Of a DNA stretch of 64,000 bases, positions 36,114-44,679 are shown piece by piece (within the stretch, counting starts at the first letter, position 1; each line of letters begins with the position of its first letter). The translations under genes were made by a program, and so were the position numbers. The DNA lies in assembly GCF_008932115.1 (NCBI RefSeq), contig NZ_CP044543.1, positions 1,364,001-1,428,000 on the forward strand, in the 5' to 3' direction. Below the pieces are notes generated by a model. The model saw only the letters and a program-made list of their open reading frames with translations. It did not search any database and was not told the origin of the DNA. Source of the stretch: Bradyrhizobium betae. Lineage in GTDB: Bacteria; Pseudomonadota; Alphaproteobacteria; Rhizobiales; Xanthobacteraceae.

Positions 36114-37844
36114 TCAGGGCAGCACTTCGCGCCGCTCGCCGAGCCGCAGATCAAGCTCGGCGCGCTTGTCGGCCAGCAGGCCGGCCTGGGCGGCTTCGAT
36201 CACGGTAAACAGCTCATGAGCGTCGCTGAGCCGGGTCACCGTGACGTAGCTGGCGCCGGCCTCGTAGAGCTCGCCGACATCGGCCAAGAGGTCGGCCGTC
36301 GCCACGATCAGGGCGGTCGGGTTGAGCGCGCGGACGTGGCGGACCAGCTTCTCGTTGGTAGCACCCTTGAGCAGTGAATCCGGCACGCTGAGGATGATCA
36401 TCTCGGACTTGCCGACGCCGGCATGGAGCAGCGTATCGACATTGCTGATGTCGCCATAGATCACGTGCAGGCCGCGCGACAGCAGCGTCTGGTACACATT
36501 CGGGTTGAAATCGACCACGGTGATCTGCTCGAGCAGCACCGGCGTCTGCCGTTCGATCTCGGCCAGCAGCGCGCTCGCCGCGCGGAAAAAGCCGAGAATG
36601 ACGATGCGGCGGGCCTCGCCATGGCCGCCTTCGTGCCCATCCTCGCCATGGCCGTTGCCGTGGTCGAGATCGCGCAGGCCGATCCGCTTCAGCGGACCGA
36701 TCGCCCAGCGGGTGATCTCGTCGCTGCGGCTCATCGCGAAGGTCGAGAGCACGGCGAGCACCACGAAGGCAAAGGAGGCCGCATTGGCCGTCTCGGCCGC
36801 GATGTGGTGGTCGGAGACGCCGGTCTGGATCACCACCAGCGAGAATTCGGAGATCTGTGCGAGGTTGAGCGCCGGCAACAGGCTGGCGCGCAGGCCCTGC
36901 TTCATCAGATAGAGCGGAGTGAAGGTCGTGACGAGACGGCTCACCACCGTGAATGCCGCGATCAACAGCGCCAGCCCGATCACGGACAGGCCGGGCACGG
37001 GAATGGTCATGCCGAGCGCGACGAAGAACAGCGTGATGAAGAAGTCGCGGAGCGTGGTGACCTTGGCGGTGACGTCGAGCGCGTAGGGAAAGGTCGAGAG
37101 CGAGACGCCGGCAATCAGCGCTCCCATCTCGCGCGACAGCGAGAGCCGCTCGGCGGTCTCGGCGACAAGGAAGCACCAGGCAAGCGCGCCGAGCAGGATC
37201 AGCTCGGGGCGACGGGCGATCTGGTGAAACAGGCGCGGCAGCACGTAGCGGCTGACCAGCAGGGCTGCTGCGACCAGCACCGCGACGCGGCCGATCGACA
37301 GCAGGATGACGCTGGCCTGCAGATTGGCAAGGCTCGGCTGTACCGCGAGGAACAGGATGGCGAAGATATCCTGCAGCACCAGCACGCCGAGGGTGATGCG
37401 GCCGGGCAGCGTGTCGAGCTCGCGCTTCTCGTAGAGCACCTTGACGATGATCACCGTGCTCGACAGCGCGCAGGCGACGCAGAGATAGACCGCGTCGAAG
37501 TGCCCGCCGCCGAGCGACAGGCCGATTCCGATGAAGAACAGCACTCCGAGCAGGCAGCCTCCAATCAGCTGGGCGCCGGCGGCGAACAGGATCACCTTTC
37601 CCGCCCGCACGATTTTCTTCAGGTCGATCTCGAGCCCGATCATGAACAGCATGAAGATCAGCCCGAGCTCGGAGATGACGCTGATCGATTCCTGCGAATG
37701 GACCCAGCCGGCGCCGAATGGACCTATGCAGAAGCCGGCGATAAGATAGGCCAGGATCAGCGGTTGCCGGGTGAAATGGGCGAGCAGGCCCAGCATCCAG
37801 GCAAACAGAATACAGAGAGTGATGTCGCGAATGAGCTCGTGCAT
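36114..37844 (-). CDS. CPA2-family cation:proton antiporter (KefB-type) with TrkA-N-like domain
   Basis: A 576-residue membrane transporter. About twelve helices (residues 1-385) carry the CPA2 signature regions FMIGLEIDLKKI, SSTVIIVKVLYE and VLQDIFAILFLA. A short linker with many His (DHGNGHGEDGHEGGHGE) joins a cytoplasmic Rossmann-like domain (IVILGFFRAASALLAEIE and VIYGDISNVDTL). The usual GxGxxG is altered to GFFRAAS, so nucleotide binding may differ. It probably exchanges K+ or Na+ for H+. ATG 37844 starts the first helix. It lies upstream of ribBX on the same strand, 169 bases apart. Confidence 0.88.
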   Translation of the reverse strand: MHELIRDITLCILFAWMLGLLAHFTRQPLILAYLIAGFCIGPFGAGWVHSQESISVISELGLIFMLFMIGLEIDLKKIVRAGKVILFAAGAQLIGGCLLGVLFFIGIGLSLGGGHFDAVYLCVACALSSTVIIVKVLYEKRELDTLPGRITLGVLVLQDIFAILFLAVQPSLANLQASVILLSIGRVAVLVAAALLVSRYVLPRLFHQIARRPELILLGALAWCFLVAETAERLSLSREMGALIAGVSLSTFPYALDVTAKVTTLRDFFITLFFVALGMTIPVPGLSVIGLALLIAAFTVVSRLVTTFTPLYLMKQGLRASLLPALNLAQISEFSLVVIQTGVSDHHIAAETANAASFAFVVLAVLSTFAMSRSDEITRWAIGPLKRIGLRDLDHGNGHGEDGHEGGHGEARRIVILGFFRAASALLAEIERQTPVLLEQITVVDFNPNVYQTLLSRGLHVIYGDISNVDTLLHAGVGKSEMIILSVPDSLLKGATNEKLVRHVRALNPTALIVATADLLADVGELYEAGASYVTVTRLSDAHELFTVIEAAQAGLLADKRAELDLRLGERREVLP

Positions 37845-37911
37845 ACCAAATTGGTCCGTTTTGCCGCACCCTAGAGCCAGGTTCCGCCGCGGCAAGCGAG
37901 CAATTCGTCAC

Positions 37912-38439
37912 ATGCGATCGGCGCTTTTCGCAGCAATACTGCTATGCCCCCTCGCCTCTGCCGTGCCCGCGGCCGCGCAATCCAAGGTCAATATCGAACA
38001 AAACTTTGCCGATTCGCTCGCCGCACTGCCGAAGGAGGAACTCGCCGTCTCCGGGGGGTTCTACGTGCCCGCCTATTCCAGTGTCGCGATGAGCCAGGGC
38101 AAGCTGCGTGTCGACTTCTCGGTGACCCTGAGCGTGCACAACGCCTCCGAGACCCAGCCGCTGGTGGTCAAACGCATCGCCTATTTCGACACCGCGGGCA
38201 AGCAGGTCGAGACCTATCTGAAGGCGCCGGTCGCCTTGAAGCCGCTGGCCACCGTCTCGATCTTCGTTCCGACCGACGACGTGCGGGGCGGGACCGGGGC
38301 CAATTTCCTGGTCGACTGGGCCGCAACCGGCGAGATCGCCGAGCCTGTGGTCGAGGCCCTGATGGTTGGCGGCGTCGCCAATGCGCATTACGCTTTCATC
38401 AGCCAGGGCCGTCCGACCAGGACGGCGGGGAAAAAATAG
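37912..38439 (+). CDS. DUF3124 domain secreted protein
   Basis: A 175-residue exported protein with a signal peptide ending in AAAQ. The mature part matches the DUF3124 pattern as I recall it: GGFYVPAYSSV, LSVHNASETQPLVVKRIAYFDTAGK, VPTDDVRGGTGANFLVDW. It is likely a periplasmic beta-sandwich protein of unknown role. ATG 37912 begins the signal peptide; upstream sequence in frame overlaps the divergent antiporter gene. Confidence 0.78.
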   Translation: MRSALFAAILLCPLASAVPAAAQSKVNIEQNFADSLAALPKEELAVSGGFYVPAYSSVAMSQGKLRVDFSVTLSVHNASETQPLVVKRIAYFDTAGKQVETYLKAPVALKPLATVSIFVPTDDVRGGTGANFLVDWAATGEIAEPVVEALMVGGVANAHYAFISQGRPTRTAGKK

Positions 38440-38669
38440 AAAACCCGAAAACAACCCCATGCACAGTAGGCCCAATCCGCAAAATCAATGACTTGCCGGC
38501 CCACGCGACAGAAATACGGATTTTACGAATTTAATTTGACGCGTCGGGCAAAACACTGGCATGATGACATCGTCGAAATCCCGGCGCCCGGTTGGCATCA
38601 GGCAAGACGCTTACTAAAAATTGCCGCTCAATAAAAATACCCACCAATAAAAACACGAGGAATGCCCCC

Positions 38670-39902
38670 ATGACGTCCAGCTTCGATTTCGCGCCCCTGT
38701 TTCCTCAGGGGCTGCCCGCCCCCTCCGCGCGCTGGACGGGCCTCGCCAAATACAGCTTTGTCGGGGGCAACAACGATTCCGAGCAATTGCCGCTCGAAGG
38801 CCTGATCGAGGCGACCAATTCCGCCCTGCAAAAGGAAGGTCGATCACTCGCCACTTACGGGCTGGCGCATGGTCCGCAGGGCTATTTGCCCTTGCGCGAA
38901 TTCCTGGTGACGAAACTCAAGCGCGATGCCGGTATCAATTGCACGGTCGACGATCTCATGATCGTCTCCGGCTCACTGCAGGCGCTCGATCTCGTCAACG
39001 CGACGCTCCTGACGCGGGGCGACACCGTGATCTTCGAGCAGGACAGCTATCAGGGCTCGTTGACCCGTCTGGCCCGGCTCGGCGTCAACGTAACAGGCAT
39101 TCCGCTCGACGAGGACGGCATGCGCATGGACGCGCTGGCCTCGACGCTGGCGGACCTGAAGAGCCGCGGCATCCGTCCCAAATACATCTACACCATCCCG
39201 ACCGTGCAGAACCCGACCGGCAGCATCATGCCGGAAAGCCGCCGCGCCGAGCTGGTGCGGCTCGCGGCCGAATACGGCGTGCCCATCTTCGAGGATGATT
39301 GCTATGCCGACCTCGTCTGGTCCGGTCAGCGGCCGCCGGCGATCCATGCGATGAGCCCGAACGGCGGCGTGATCCATATCGGCTCGTTCTCCAAGTCGAT
39401 CGCGCCGGCGCTGCGCGTCGGCTTCATCGTCGCGCCCTGGGATGTGATGTCGCGGATGCTGGCGCTGAAGACGGATGCCGGCTCGGGCGCGCTGGAGCAG
39501 ATGGTGCTCGCCACCTATTGCAAGCCGCACTTTTCGACCCACGTCCCGGCGCTGACGAAGGCGCTGCGCACCAAGCTCGATACGCTGATGGAAGCCCTCA
39601 ACGAGCAGTTCGGGACCGCAGCCGAGTTCGAGGAGCCGAAGGGCGGCATCTTCCTGTGGGTCAAGCTGCCCGACCAGGTCGATACGCTCAAGCTGTATCA
39701 GGCCGCGCTCGCCGCGGGCGTGTCGATCAATCCCGGGCCGGAATGGTCGACCGACAAGAGCCATTCCAGCTCGCGCCTCAGGCTATGCTTTGCGAGCCCG
39801 TCGCATCAGCAGATCCGCGAGGGCGTCGCCGTGCTGGCCGAAGTGTGCCGCAAGGAATTCGGCGTGCCGGCCCGCAGCGCCAATGTCGAGAAGCGGGTCT
39901 AG
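38670..39902 (+). CDS. PLP-dependent aminotransferase (class I/II, 2-aminoadipate-type)
   Basis: A 410-residue fold-type I aminotransferase. The pyridoxal-phosphate lysine is K242 in GSFSKSIAPALRVGF; D210 in FEDDCYADL and the YTIPTVQNPTG motif are also present. This subgroup includes alpha-aminoadipate and aromatic aminotransferases and the catalytic half of MocR regulators; there is no N-terminal HTH here. ATG 38670 lies eight bases after GAGGAA. The 230 bases upstream contain an AT-rich patch likely to hold the promoter. Confidence 0.88.
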   Translation: MTSSFDFAPLFPQGLPAPSARWTGLAKYSFVGGNNDSEQLPLEGLIEATNSALQKEGRSLATYGLAHGPQGYLPLREFLVTKLKRDAGINCTVDDLMIVSGSLQALDLVNATLLTRGDTVIFEQDSYQGSLTRLARLGVNVTGIPLDEDGMRMDALASTLADLKSRGIRPKYIYTIPTVQNPTGSIMPESRRAELVRLAAEYGVPIFEDDCYADLVWSGQRPPAIHAMSPNGGVIHIGSFSKSIAPALRVGFIVAPWDVMSRMLALKTDAGSGALEQMVLATYCKPHFSTHVPALTKALRTKLDTLMEALNEQFGTAAEFEEPKGGIFLWVKLPDQVDTLKLYQAALAAGVSINPGPEWSTDKSHSSSRLRLCFASPSHQQIREGVAVLAEVCRKEFGVPARSANVEKRV

Positions 39903-39908
39903 CGGTTA

Positions 39909-40214
39909 TTACGCAGCCTGGGGCTGGCTGCCGTGAATGGCGGACGCCAGCCGCAGCAACAGCACGATCGAGACGTTGCCCTTGCCGGCCTCGATCTGCG
40001 CGATGTAGCGCTCGGAAATCCCGGAGCGGCGGGCCAACTCCCGGCGCGACAGCTCGCAGCGGGCACGCGAGGATCTCAAGCGTTCGCCCAGCTCGGCCAG
40101 AAACGCGGTCTCGGAATGAGGCGGCAGGGCACGGCTCCCCGGCAGCACTTCACCCGCAAAATCCATGACTTGATTCAGCATCGGCCTATCCACGTTCGCC
40201 TTCGGGAGCGCCAT
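39909..40214 (-). CDS. Short XRE-family HTH regulator, BzdR/BoxR-like N-terminal domain only
   Basis: A 101-residue protein whose residues 40-95 form a helix-turn-helix: LGERLRSSRARCELSRRELARRSGISERYIAQIEAGKGNVS. This resembles the DNA-binding half of BzdR/BoxR, regulators of anaerobic/aerobic benzoyl-CoA pathways, which carry a C-terminal shikimate-kinase-like effector domain. That domain is missing: the protein ends seven bases from the aminotransferase stop. ATG 40214 is chosen. It may be a stand-alone repressor or a truncated relic. Confidence 0.65.
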   Translation of the reverse strand: MALPKANVDRPMLNQVMDFAGEVLPGSRALPPHSETAFLAELGERLRSSRARCELSRRELARRSGISERYIAQIEAGKGNVSIVLLLRLASAIHGSQPQAA

Positions 40215-40239
40215 CCTACCCTTGCTACGACCGGCCTCA

Positions 40240-40253
40240 TTGACGCGGATCAA
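40240..40253. promoter_or_regulatory. FNR/FixK-type binding site
   Basis: TTGACGCGGATCAA fits TTGA-N6-TCAA. It lies between the divergent HTH gene (start 40214) and a secreted-protein gene (start 40339); spacing better suits the latter. Confidence 0.5.
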
Positions 40254-40338
40254 ATTCGCGCGCGATTGGCACCTGGCGTGGACGGCGGCGCGCGGAATGC
40301 TACACTTTGGAATGGTTCGGGGCCGGGTTTTGCAAACC

Positions 40339-40791
40339 ATGACACGTTGTTTGAGCCGCTGCACGACAGCGGCGCTGCTGTGGGTTGCGTTCACGCCCGC
40401 GGCCGGCGCCGAGACGCTTTCGGCGACGGTCGAGCAATGGGGCCTGCTCGGCTCATGGGCGGTCGATTGTGCAGCCCGCCCCGACCGCGACAAGGGCGCT
40501 CTCCTGACTTACGAAATCCGGAAGGACGGCCGGGTGATGTACCGGCGCAACTTCGGCGACGTCAGGGACGAGAGCGAGGTGGTGTCCGCCACAGTCAACG
40601 CCGAAGGCTTGCTCAATGTGATGGTGTACTTCCCCTCGCTGAAGCAGACGCGTGAGTTCGGCCTGCTGCTCTCAAAGCAAGGTAGCTTGCGCGCGATCTA
40701 CAATCGCAGCGAGCGCGGCGAGTACACCATCAGGGACGGCAAATACGTCGCCACCGGCGCGCCAACGCCGCAGCAGCAACGTTGCGATTAA
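40339..40791 (+). CDS. Secreted hypothetical protein
   Basis: A 150-residue protein with a signal peptide ending AGAET and a compact mature domain with two well-spaced cysteines (SWAVDCAARP and the C-terminal QQRCD), which may form a disulfide. Strand-like segments (LLTYEIRKDGRVMYRRNFG, AEGLLNVMVYFP) suggest a small beta-structure. I do not recognise a family. ATG 40339 is chosen for the signal peptide. A FixK-type site lies 85 bases upstream. Confidence 0.65.
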   Translation: MTRCLSRCTTAALLWVAFTPAAGAETLSATVEQWGLLGSWAVDCAARPDRDKGALLTYEIRKDGRVMYRRNFGDVRDESEVVSATVNAEGLLNVMVYFPSLKQTREFGLLLSKQGSLRAIYNRSERGEYTIRDGKYVATGAPTPQQQRCD

Positions 40792-40831
40792 CCACCTGAA
40801 CAAGCGTTCAGAATTCTCTTGCCATTCCTCC

Positions 40832-40856
40832 GGAACGTTCCCGCCAATGCGCGGTT
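40832..40856 (+). promoter_or_regulatory. EcfG-type general stress promoter
   Basis: GGAAC-N16-GGTT matches the general-stress sigma factor layout (GGAAC-N16/17-cGTT) and ends 30 bases before the ATG of the His-rich protein. Confidence 0.6.
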
Positions 40857-40886
40857 CTCATTGGCATTGAATTGGAGGAGGACATC

Positions 40887-41108
40887 ATGAAGAAGCTTGG
40901 TTATGTGATTGCGGCTCTCGGCGCGCTCGCGATCGTGGCGCCGACGATGGCGAGTGCCGAGACGGTGGTGATCAAGCGCGGTCATCATCATGGCTACGGC
41001 GCCCGCGCCGAAATGCGCGAGCATCGTGACCATGGCTGGCATCGCGGCTGGCACCATCGCGACCGGGTCGTGGTGGTCAAGCGCGGGCACCGTCACCACT
41101 GGGATTGA
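40887..41108 (+). CDS. Small His/Arg-rich secreted protein
   Basis: A 73-residue protein with a classical signal peptide (APTMASAE). The mature 47 residues are packed with His, Arg and Trp (RGHHHGYG, HRDHGWHRGWHHRD, RGHRHHWD), suggesting metal or nucleic-acid binding in the periplasm. ATG 40887 follows GGAGGAGG closely. An EcfG-type promoter lies upstream and a strong terminator downstream, making a single-gene stress unit. Exact function unknown. Confidence 0.75.
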   Translation: MKKLGYVIAALGALAIVAPTMASAETVVIKRGHHHGYGARAEMREHRDHGWHRGWHHRDRVVVVKRGHRHHWD

Positions 41109-41125
41109 TGCGTAACGCATCATGG

Positions 41126-41152
41126 AAATGGCCCTTACGGGGCCATTTCTTT
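41126..41152 (+). terminator. Intrinsic terminator after the His-rich gene
   Basis: AAATGGCCC and GGGCCATTT form a nine-base-pair stem around TTACG, followed by CTTTG. Confidence 0.75.
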
Positions 41153-41177
41153 GCGTCTGAAAAGCGTGCTGGCGAAG

Positions 41178-41996
41178 CTAATCCCACGCCGGCGCAAAGC
41201 CCGGATTGACGCAGCGCTTGTCCTTGGGCAGCGCGGCGATCTTCTTGCGGTCGGCATCGTCGAGCGTGATCTTCAGCGCGTCGAGATTGGCCTGCTGGCT
41301 CTCGCGGCGCGACGCCTTCGGGATCGCCGCGACGCCGTCCTGGTCCAGCAGCCATTTCAGCGCCACCTGGGCCGCGGTCGCATCGTGCCTGGCGCCGATC
41401 TCGGCCAGCACCGGATCGGAGGCGATGCGCCCCTGCGCCAGCGGGCAGTAGGCGACCAGCGGAATCGACTTGGCGTTGAGATAGGCCAGCACCTTCGATT
41501 GATCGAGCATGGCGTGATATTCGATCTGGTTGCAGGCGATCGGCGCCTTGATGTCCTCGACCGCAATCTTGAGCAGCGCCGTGGTGAAATTGGCAACGCC
41601 GATCGCCCGCGTACGCCCCTCTTCCTTCAGCTTCATCAGGGTCTCGAACACCGCGCCCCAGTTCGCCGACTTCGACGGCCAGTGCACGAGATAGAGATCG
41701 ACATGATCGAGCCTGAGCTTCTGCAGGCTGGCGTCGAAGGCGCGGCGGATCGCGTCCGGGCTTAGGTTCTCGTGCCAGACCTTGGTCGTGACGTGCAGCT
41801 CGCCGCGCGGCAGGCGGGCGGCCGCGAGCGCGGCGCCGATGGGTTCTTCGTTGGCGTACATTTCAGCGGTGTCGATGTGGCGATAGCCGATCGACAGCGC
41901 GCTCTCGACCGCGGCGCGGCAATCATCGCCCTGCATGCGGAAGGTGCCGAGGCCGAGCTTGGGCATGCTGATGCCCTGCGTCTTCAGATGGTCCAT
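41178..41996 (-). CDS. Aldo/keto reductase
   Basis: A 272-residue NADPH-dependent aldo/keto reductase of the AKR5 type, related to 2,5-diketo-D-gluconate reductases. The catalytic tetrad is visible as D and Y in HIDTAEMYANE, K in VTTKVWHE and H in LVHWPSK. GVANFTTALL and AIPKASRRES are cofactor loops. It probably detoxifies aldehydes or reduces keto-sugars. ATG 41996 gives family length. The gene converges on the His-rich gene. Confidence 0.92.
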   Translation of the reverse strand: MDHLKTQGISMPKLGLGTFRMQGDDCRAAVESALSIGYRHIDTAEMYANEEPIGAALAAARLPRGELHVTTKVWHENLSPDAIRRAFDASLQKLRLDHVDLYLVHWPSKSANWGAVFETLMKLKEEGRTRAIGVANFTTALLKIAVEDIKAPIACNQIEYHAMLDQSKVLAYLNAKSIPLVAYCPLAQGRIASDPVLAEIGARHDATAAQVALKWLLDQDGVAAIPKASRRESQQANLDALKITLDDADRKKIAALPKDKRCVNPGFAPAWD

Positions 41997-42250
41997 GAGT
42001 AGCTCCTGACGTATTTCAGCCCGCCGGATGCACACGGTGAGGCCGCGAGGACAGACTCTTTGGTGATGGAAAAGAGATGGCGGGAGGACACCATAGCGCG
42101 CCGCCCGAACGAGACCAAATCAAGATCCGGTTAGCTGAATAGCCGGCGGGCATCGCCGTGACAGTCAAACGGCATTTCAGATGAGCGCCCTCTCCTGCCA
42201 ACGTCGAACCCATCGCGGTCATTCCGGCCGCAAGCAATCAGGAGACGATC

Positions 42251-42472
42251 ATGAAACCGCTTTGGACGATGGCCTTTGTGGCAGCAGCTCTTTTCGGTGC
42301 AGTTCCCGCGCATGCCGACGGTTTTGCCTATACGGGCTCCCCCAAACAGGGCGAATTCTTTGTCCGGCAACTCGCCGCGCCGCGAACCCCTGACTGGATG
42401 AACGCGCGAGCAGAGGCCCCGCACCCTGCGCCCCGGCCCGTGCGCGGCGGCATCGGCCTGCGAATGCCCTAG
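42251..42472 (+). CDS. Small secreted hypothetical protein
   Basis: A 73-residue protein with a signal peptide (VPAHADG) and a short Pro/Arg/Ala-rich mature part (GFAYTGSPKQGEFFVRQL, then PHPAPRPVRGG). AGGAGA lies six bases before the ATG. It converges with phoD, sharing CTAG at the two stop codons. No family is recognised. Confidence 0.6.
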   Translation: MKPLWTMAFVAAALFGAVPAHADGFAYTGSPKQGEFFVRQLAAPRTPDWMNARAEAPHPAPRPVRGGIGLRMP

Positions 42473-44034
42473 GAATGCTGCGCCACCACGGCCGGGCGCG
42501 CCTGCGGCTGCGGCACGAGTTCGACCGACCAGAGATCGCGATCATCGACGTCTTTCAGCGTCACCGTCATGACGCCGCTGTCGCCGTCGATGTCGACACG
42601 CCCGAAGAATTGCAAACCGAAGCAGGGCGCCAGATTCTCGCCCTGCGCTTCGCTGCATCCGTGCTGGTACATCGCGACCGGGCCGAAGGTGTCATCGAGC
42701 TCGCCCGGCCCCCAGGTGCCGGCATGCAGCGGCCCGGAGACAAACTCCCAGAACGGCTCGAAATCCTGGAATTGCGCCTTGTTGGGATCGTAATAGTGCG
42801 CGGCGGTGTAATGCATGTCGGCGGTGAGCCAGACGATGTTGCGGACGCCCGCACGCTTGATGGCGGCAAGCAGATCGGCGATCTCGTGCTCGCGCCGGTC
42901 GGGCGGCCCGTTGCCGAGCGCGACGGCATCCATGCTGACGAGGCCAATCGGCAGGTCGGCCGCGATCACCTTCCAGGTCGCACGCGAGGCGGCGAGCTCC
43001 CGCTTCAGCCAGGCGAGCTGCTCGGCGCCCAGGATCCAGCCACGGTGATCGTCGCCCTTGTTCCAGTTGTCGTCGCGATAGCTACGCATGTCGACCATGA
43101 GAACGTCGAGCAGCGGACCGTAGGAGATCTTGCGATAGACCCGCCCCTGCCTCGCACCGATGTCACGGATTGGCATGAAATCGAAGAAGGCGCGGCGGGC
43201 GCGCGCGACGAGGCGCGGGGTGCCATCGTCCTCATAGCCGGCGTCGTCGTAGCTCCCCTTCGGCGACCAGTCGTTGGTGACTTCATGATCGTCCCATTGC
43301 GCAAACATCGGGACCTCCGCGTGGAACGCGCGAAAATGCTCGTCGAGATGGTTGTATTTGTAGTTGCCGCGGAACTGCGCCAGCGTATGCGCGACCTCGG
43401 CCTTTTCCTCGGTGACGATGTTGCGCCAGACTTCGCCGTTCGGCAGCTTCTGCTCGGACGGAATCGTGCAGTCGGCGTAGATGTGGTCGCCGGAGTGGAT
43501 GAAGAAATCGGGGCGGTTGTCGAGCATGGTGCGATAGCTGCGATAGCCGCCGCGGGCGATGTCGATGCCCCAGCCCTGCCCTGCAACATCGCCGGACCAC
43601 AGGAACGAAATCGACCGGCCCTCGGCCGGCGCGGTGCGGAAATGGCCGACCCGGCTTTCGCCGGCGATCCCGGTGGCGATGTCGTCGAAGCGCACGCGGT
43701 AGAAGATGTCCTGCCCGGGCGGCAGGTCGCTCAACAGCAGCTTTGACGTGAGATCAGCATCCGGCAACGCATCGCGCGACGCTGATGCAATGATGGTCCT
43801 GAAACTCTCGACGGTCGAGCATTCCACCTGCATGCGCGCCGGCCGATCGGCGCGTGCCCAGATCACCGCCGAGCCGTCCGAGACGTCGCCGGACTGGATG
43901 CCGCCGGCGATCTGCGGGCGGTCGGCGGCACGACTGATCGAGGGTTTCGCAAGCGCAGCGATGGCGAGACTTGAGGTGGAGCGGACCAGGAACTGCCGCC
44001 GGGTCCAGGCGCGCGGGGCGCGGAGCGTTGCCAT
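42469..44034 (-). CDS. phoD: PhoD-type alkaline phosphatase (Tat-exported)
   Basis: A 521-residue calcium/iron-dependent phosphatase/phosphodiesterase exported by Tat: WTRRQFLVRSTSSLAIAALA. An N-terminal beta-sandwich (residues 38-135) precedes the metallophosphatase core with FLWSGDVAGQG, FIHSGDHIYAD, QWDDHEVTNDW and LTADMHYTAAHYYD metal-site motifs. It releases phosphate from organic esters in the periplasm. A phosphate box (Pho regulon) was not evident. It converges with a small secreted-protein gene. Confidence 0.92.
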   Translation of the reverse strand: MATLRAPRAWTRRQFLVRSTSSLAIAALAKPSISRAADRPQIAGGIQSGDVSDGSAVIWARADRPARMQVECSTVESFRTIIASASRDALPDADLTSKLLLSDLPPGQDIFYRVRFDDIATGIAGESRVGHFRTAPAEGRSISFLWSGDVAGQGWGIDIARGGYRSYRTMLDNRPDFFIHSGDHIYADCTIPSEQKLPNGEVWRNIVTEEKAEVAHTLAQFRGNYKYNHLDEHFRAFHAEVPMFAQWDDHEVTNDWSPKGSYDDAGYEDDGTPRLVARARRAFFDFMPIRDIGARQGRVYRKISYGPLLDVLMVDMRSYRDDNWNKGDDHRGWILGAEQLAWLKRELAASRATWKVIAADLPIGLVSMDAVALGNGPPDRREHEIADLLAAIKRAGVRNIVWLTADMHYTAAHYYDPNKAQFQDFEPFWEFVSGPLHAGTWGPGELDDTFGPVAMYQHGCSEAQGENLAPCFGLQFFGRVDIDGDSGVMTVTLKDVDDRDLWSVELVPQPQARPAVVAQHS

Positions 44035-44077
44035 TCAGGAAACTTTCGTCGAATCCCGACGGAAGGTGCCTGCGCTC

Positions 44078-44121
44078 CTTGACTCCCGGCTTACGGTTTC
44101 TTGACTCCGGGCCTACGGTTT
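44078..44121. repeat. Short imperfect direct repeat
   Basis: CTTGACTCCCGGCTTACGGTTT is followed immediately by CTTGACTCCGGGCCTACGGTTT. Two 22-base units with few differences lie upstream of phoD, possibly part of its regulatory region. Confidence 0.6.
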
Positions 44122-44151
44122 TGCGACGCGGGGATGACGGCCTCAGACCGA

Positions 44152-44571
44152 CTAGCGCTTCCAGCTGCAGATGCCGCCGGAACGACACGGCCAGGTCTGG
44201 ATCCGGGTGTCCATCGCCTGCGCGTCCAGCGGATTGCCATGGCGATGCGCGAGCCTGGTGCGCGCTGCGCCGCGCGGCTGGGCGCTTCTGGCATGCGCGA
44301 TCTTTGGCTCGGACACATTCACGCGCTGGGCGGCGACCTTCTTCGGCACGCCGACCGGCTCGGCGCGCGCCTGCGCGTCATTGCCGCCGCGCGCCTCGAG
44401 TGCGACCGGCGCGAATTGCGTCTCGGGCCCGAGCCGCTTCGGAGACAGCACCGCCTTGGAGAGATCGAGGCCGAGATATTCATTGGGCTTGTAGTCGTCT
44501 GCACGCGCGAGGCCGCCACCCGCGAGGACGAGGGCAACGGCAGCAGCAAGATAAACGCTCTTCAGGACCAC
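44152..44571 (-). CDS. Secreted hypothetical protein with conserved Trp/Cys tail
   Basis: A 139-residue protein with a signal peptide (GGGLARADD). The middle is low-complexity and basic; the C-terminal block HRHGNPLDAQAMDTRIQTW then PCRSGGICSWKR contains two Cys and looks conserved in related bacteria as I recall. The start is GTG 44571 with AGGAGGCG just upstream. Function unknown. Confidence 0.7.
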   Translation of the reverse strand: MVLKSVYLAAAVALVLAGGGLARADDYKPNEYLGLDLSKAVLSPKRLGPETQFAPVALEARGGNDAQARAEPVGVPKKVAAQRVNVSEPKIAHARSAQPRGAARTRLAHRHGNPLDAQAMDTRIQTWPCRSGGICSWKR

Positions 44572-44679
44572 GGACGCCTCCTGAAATCATTTATGAAAGG
44601 GCTAATTTACCCTTATTTAGGAGGCGTCGCGCGCAATTCCAGCGGTCAAGTGCCGCCGTGGTTAAGAGGTTTGGCGGTG

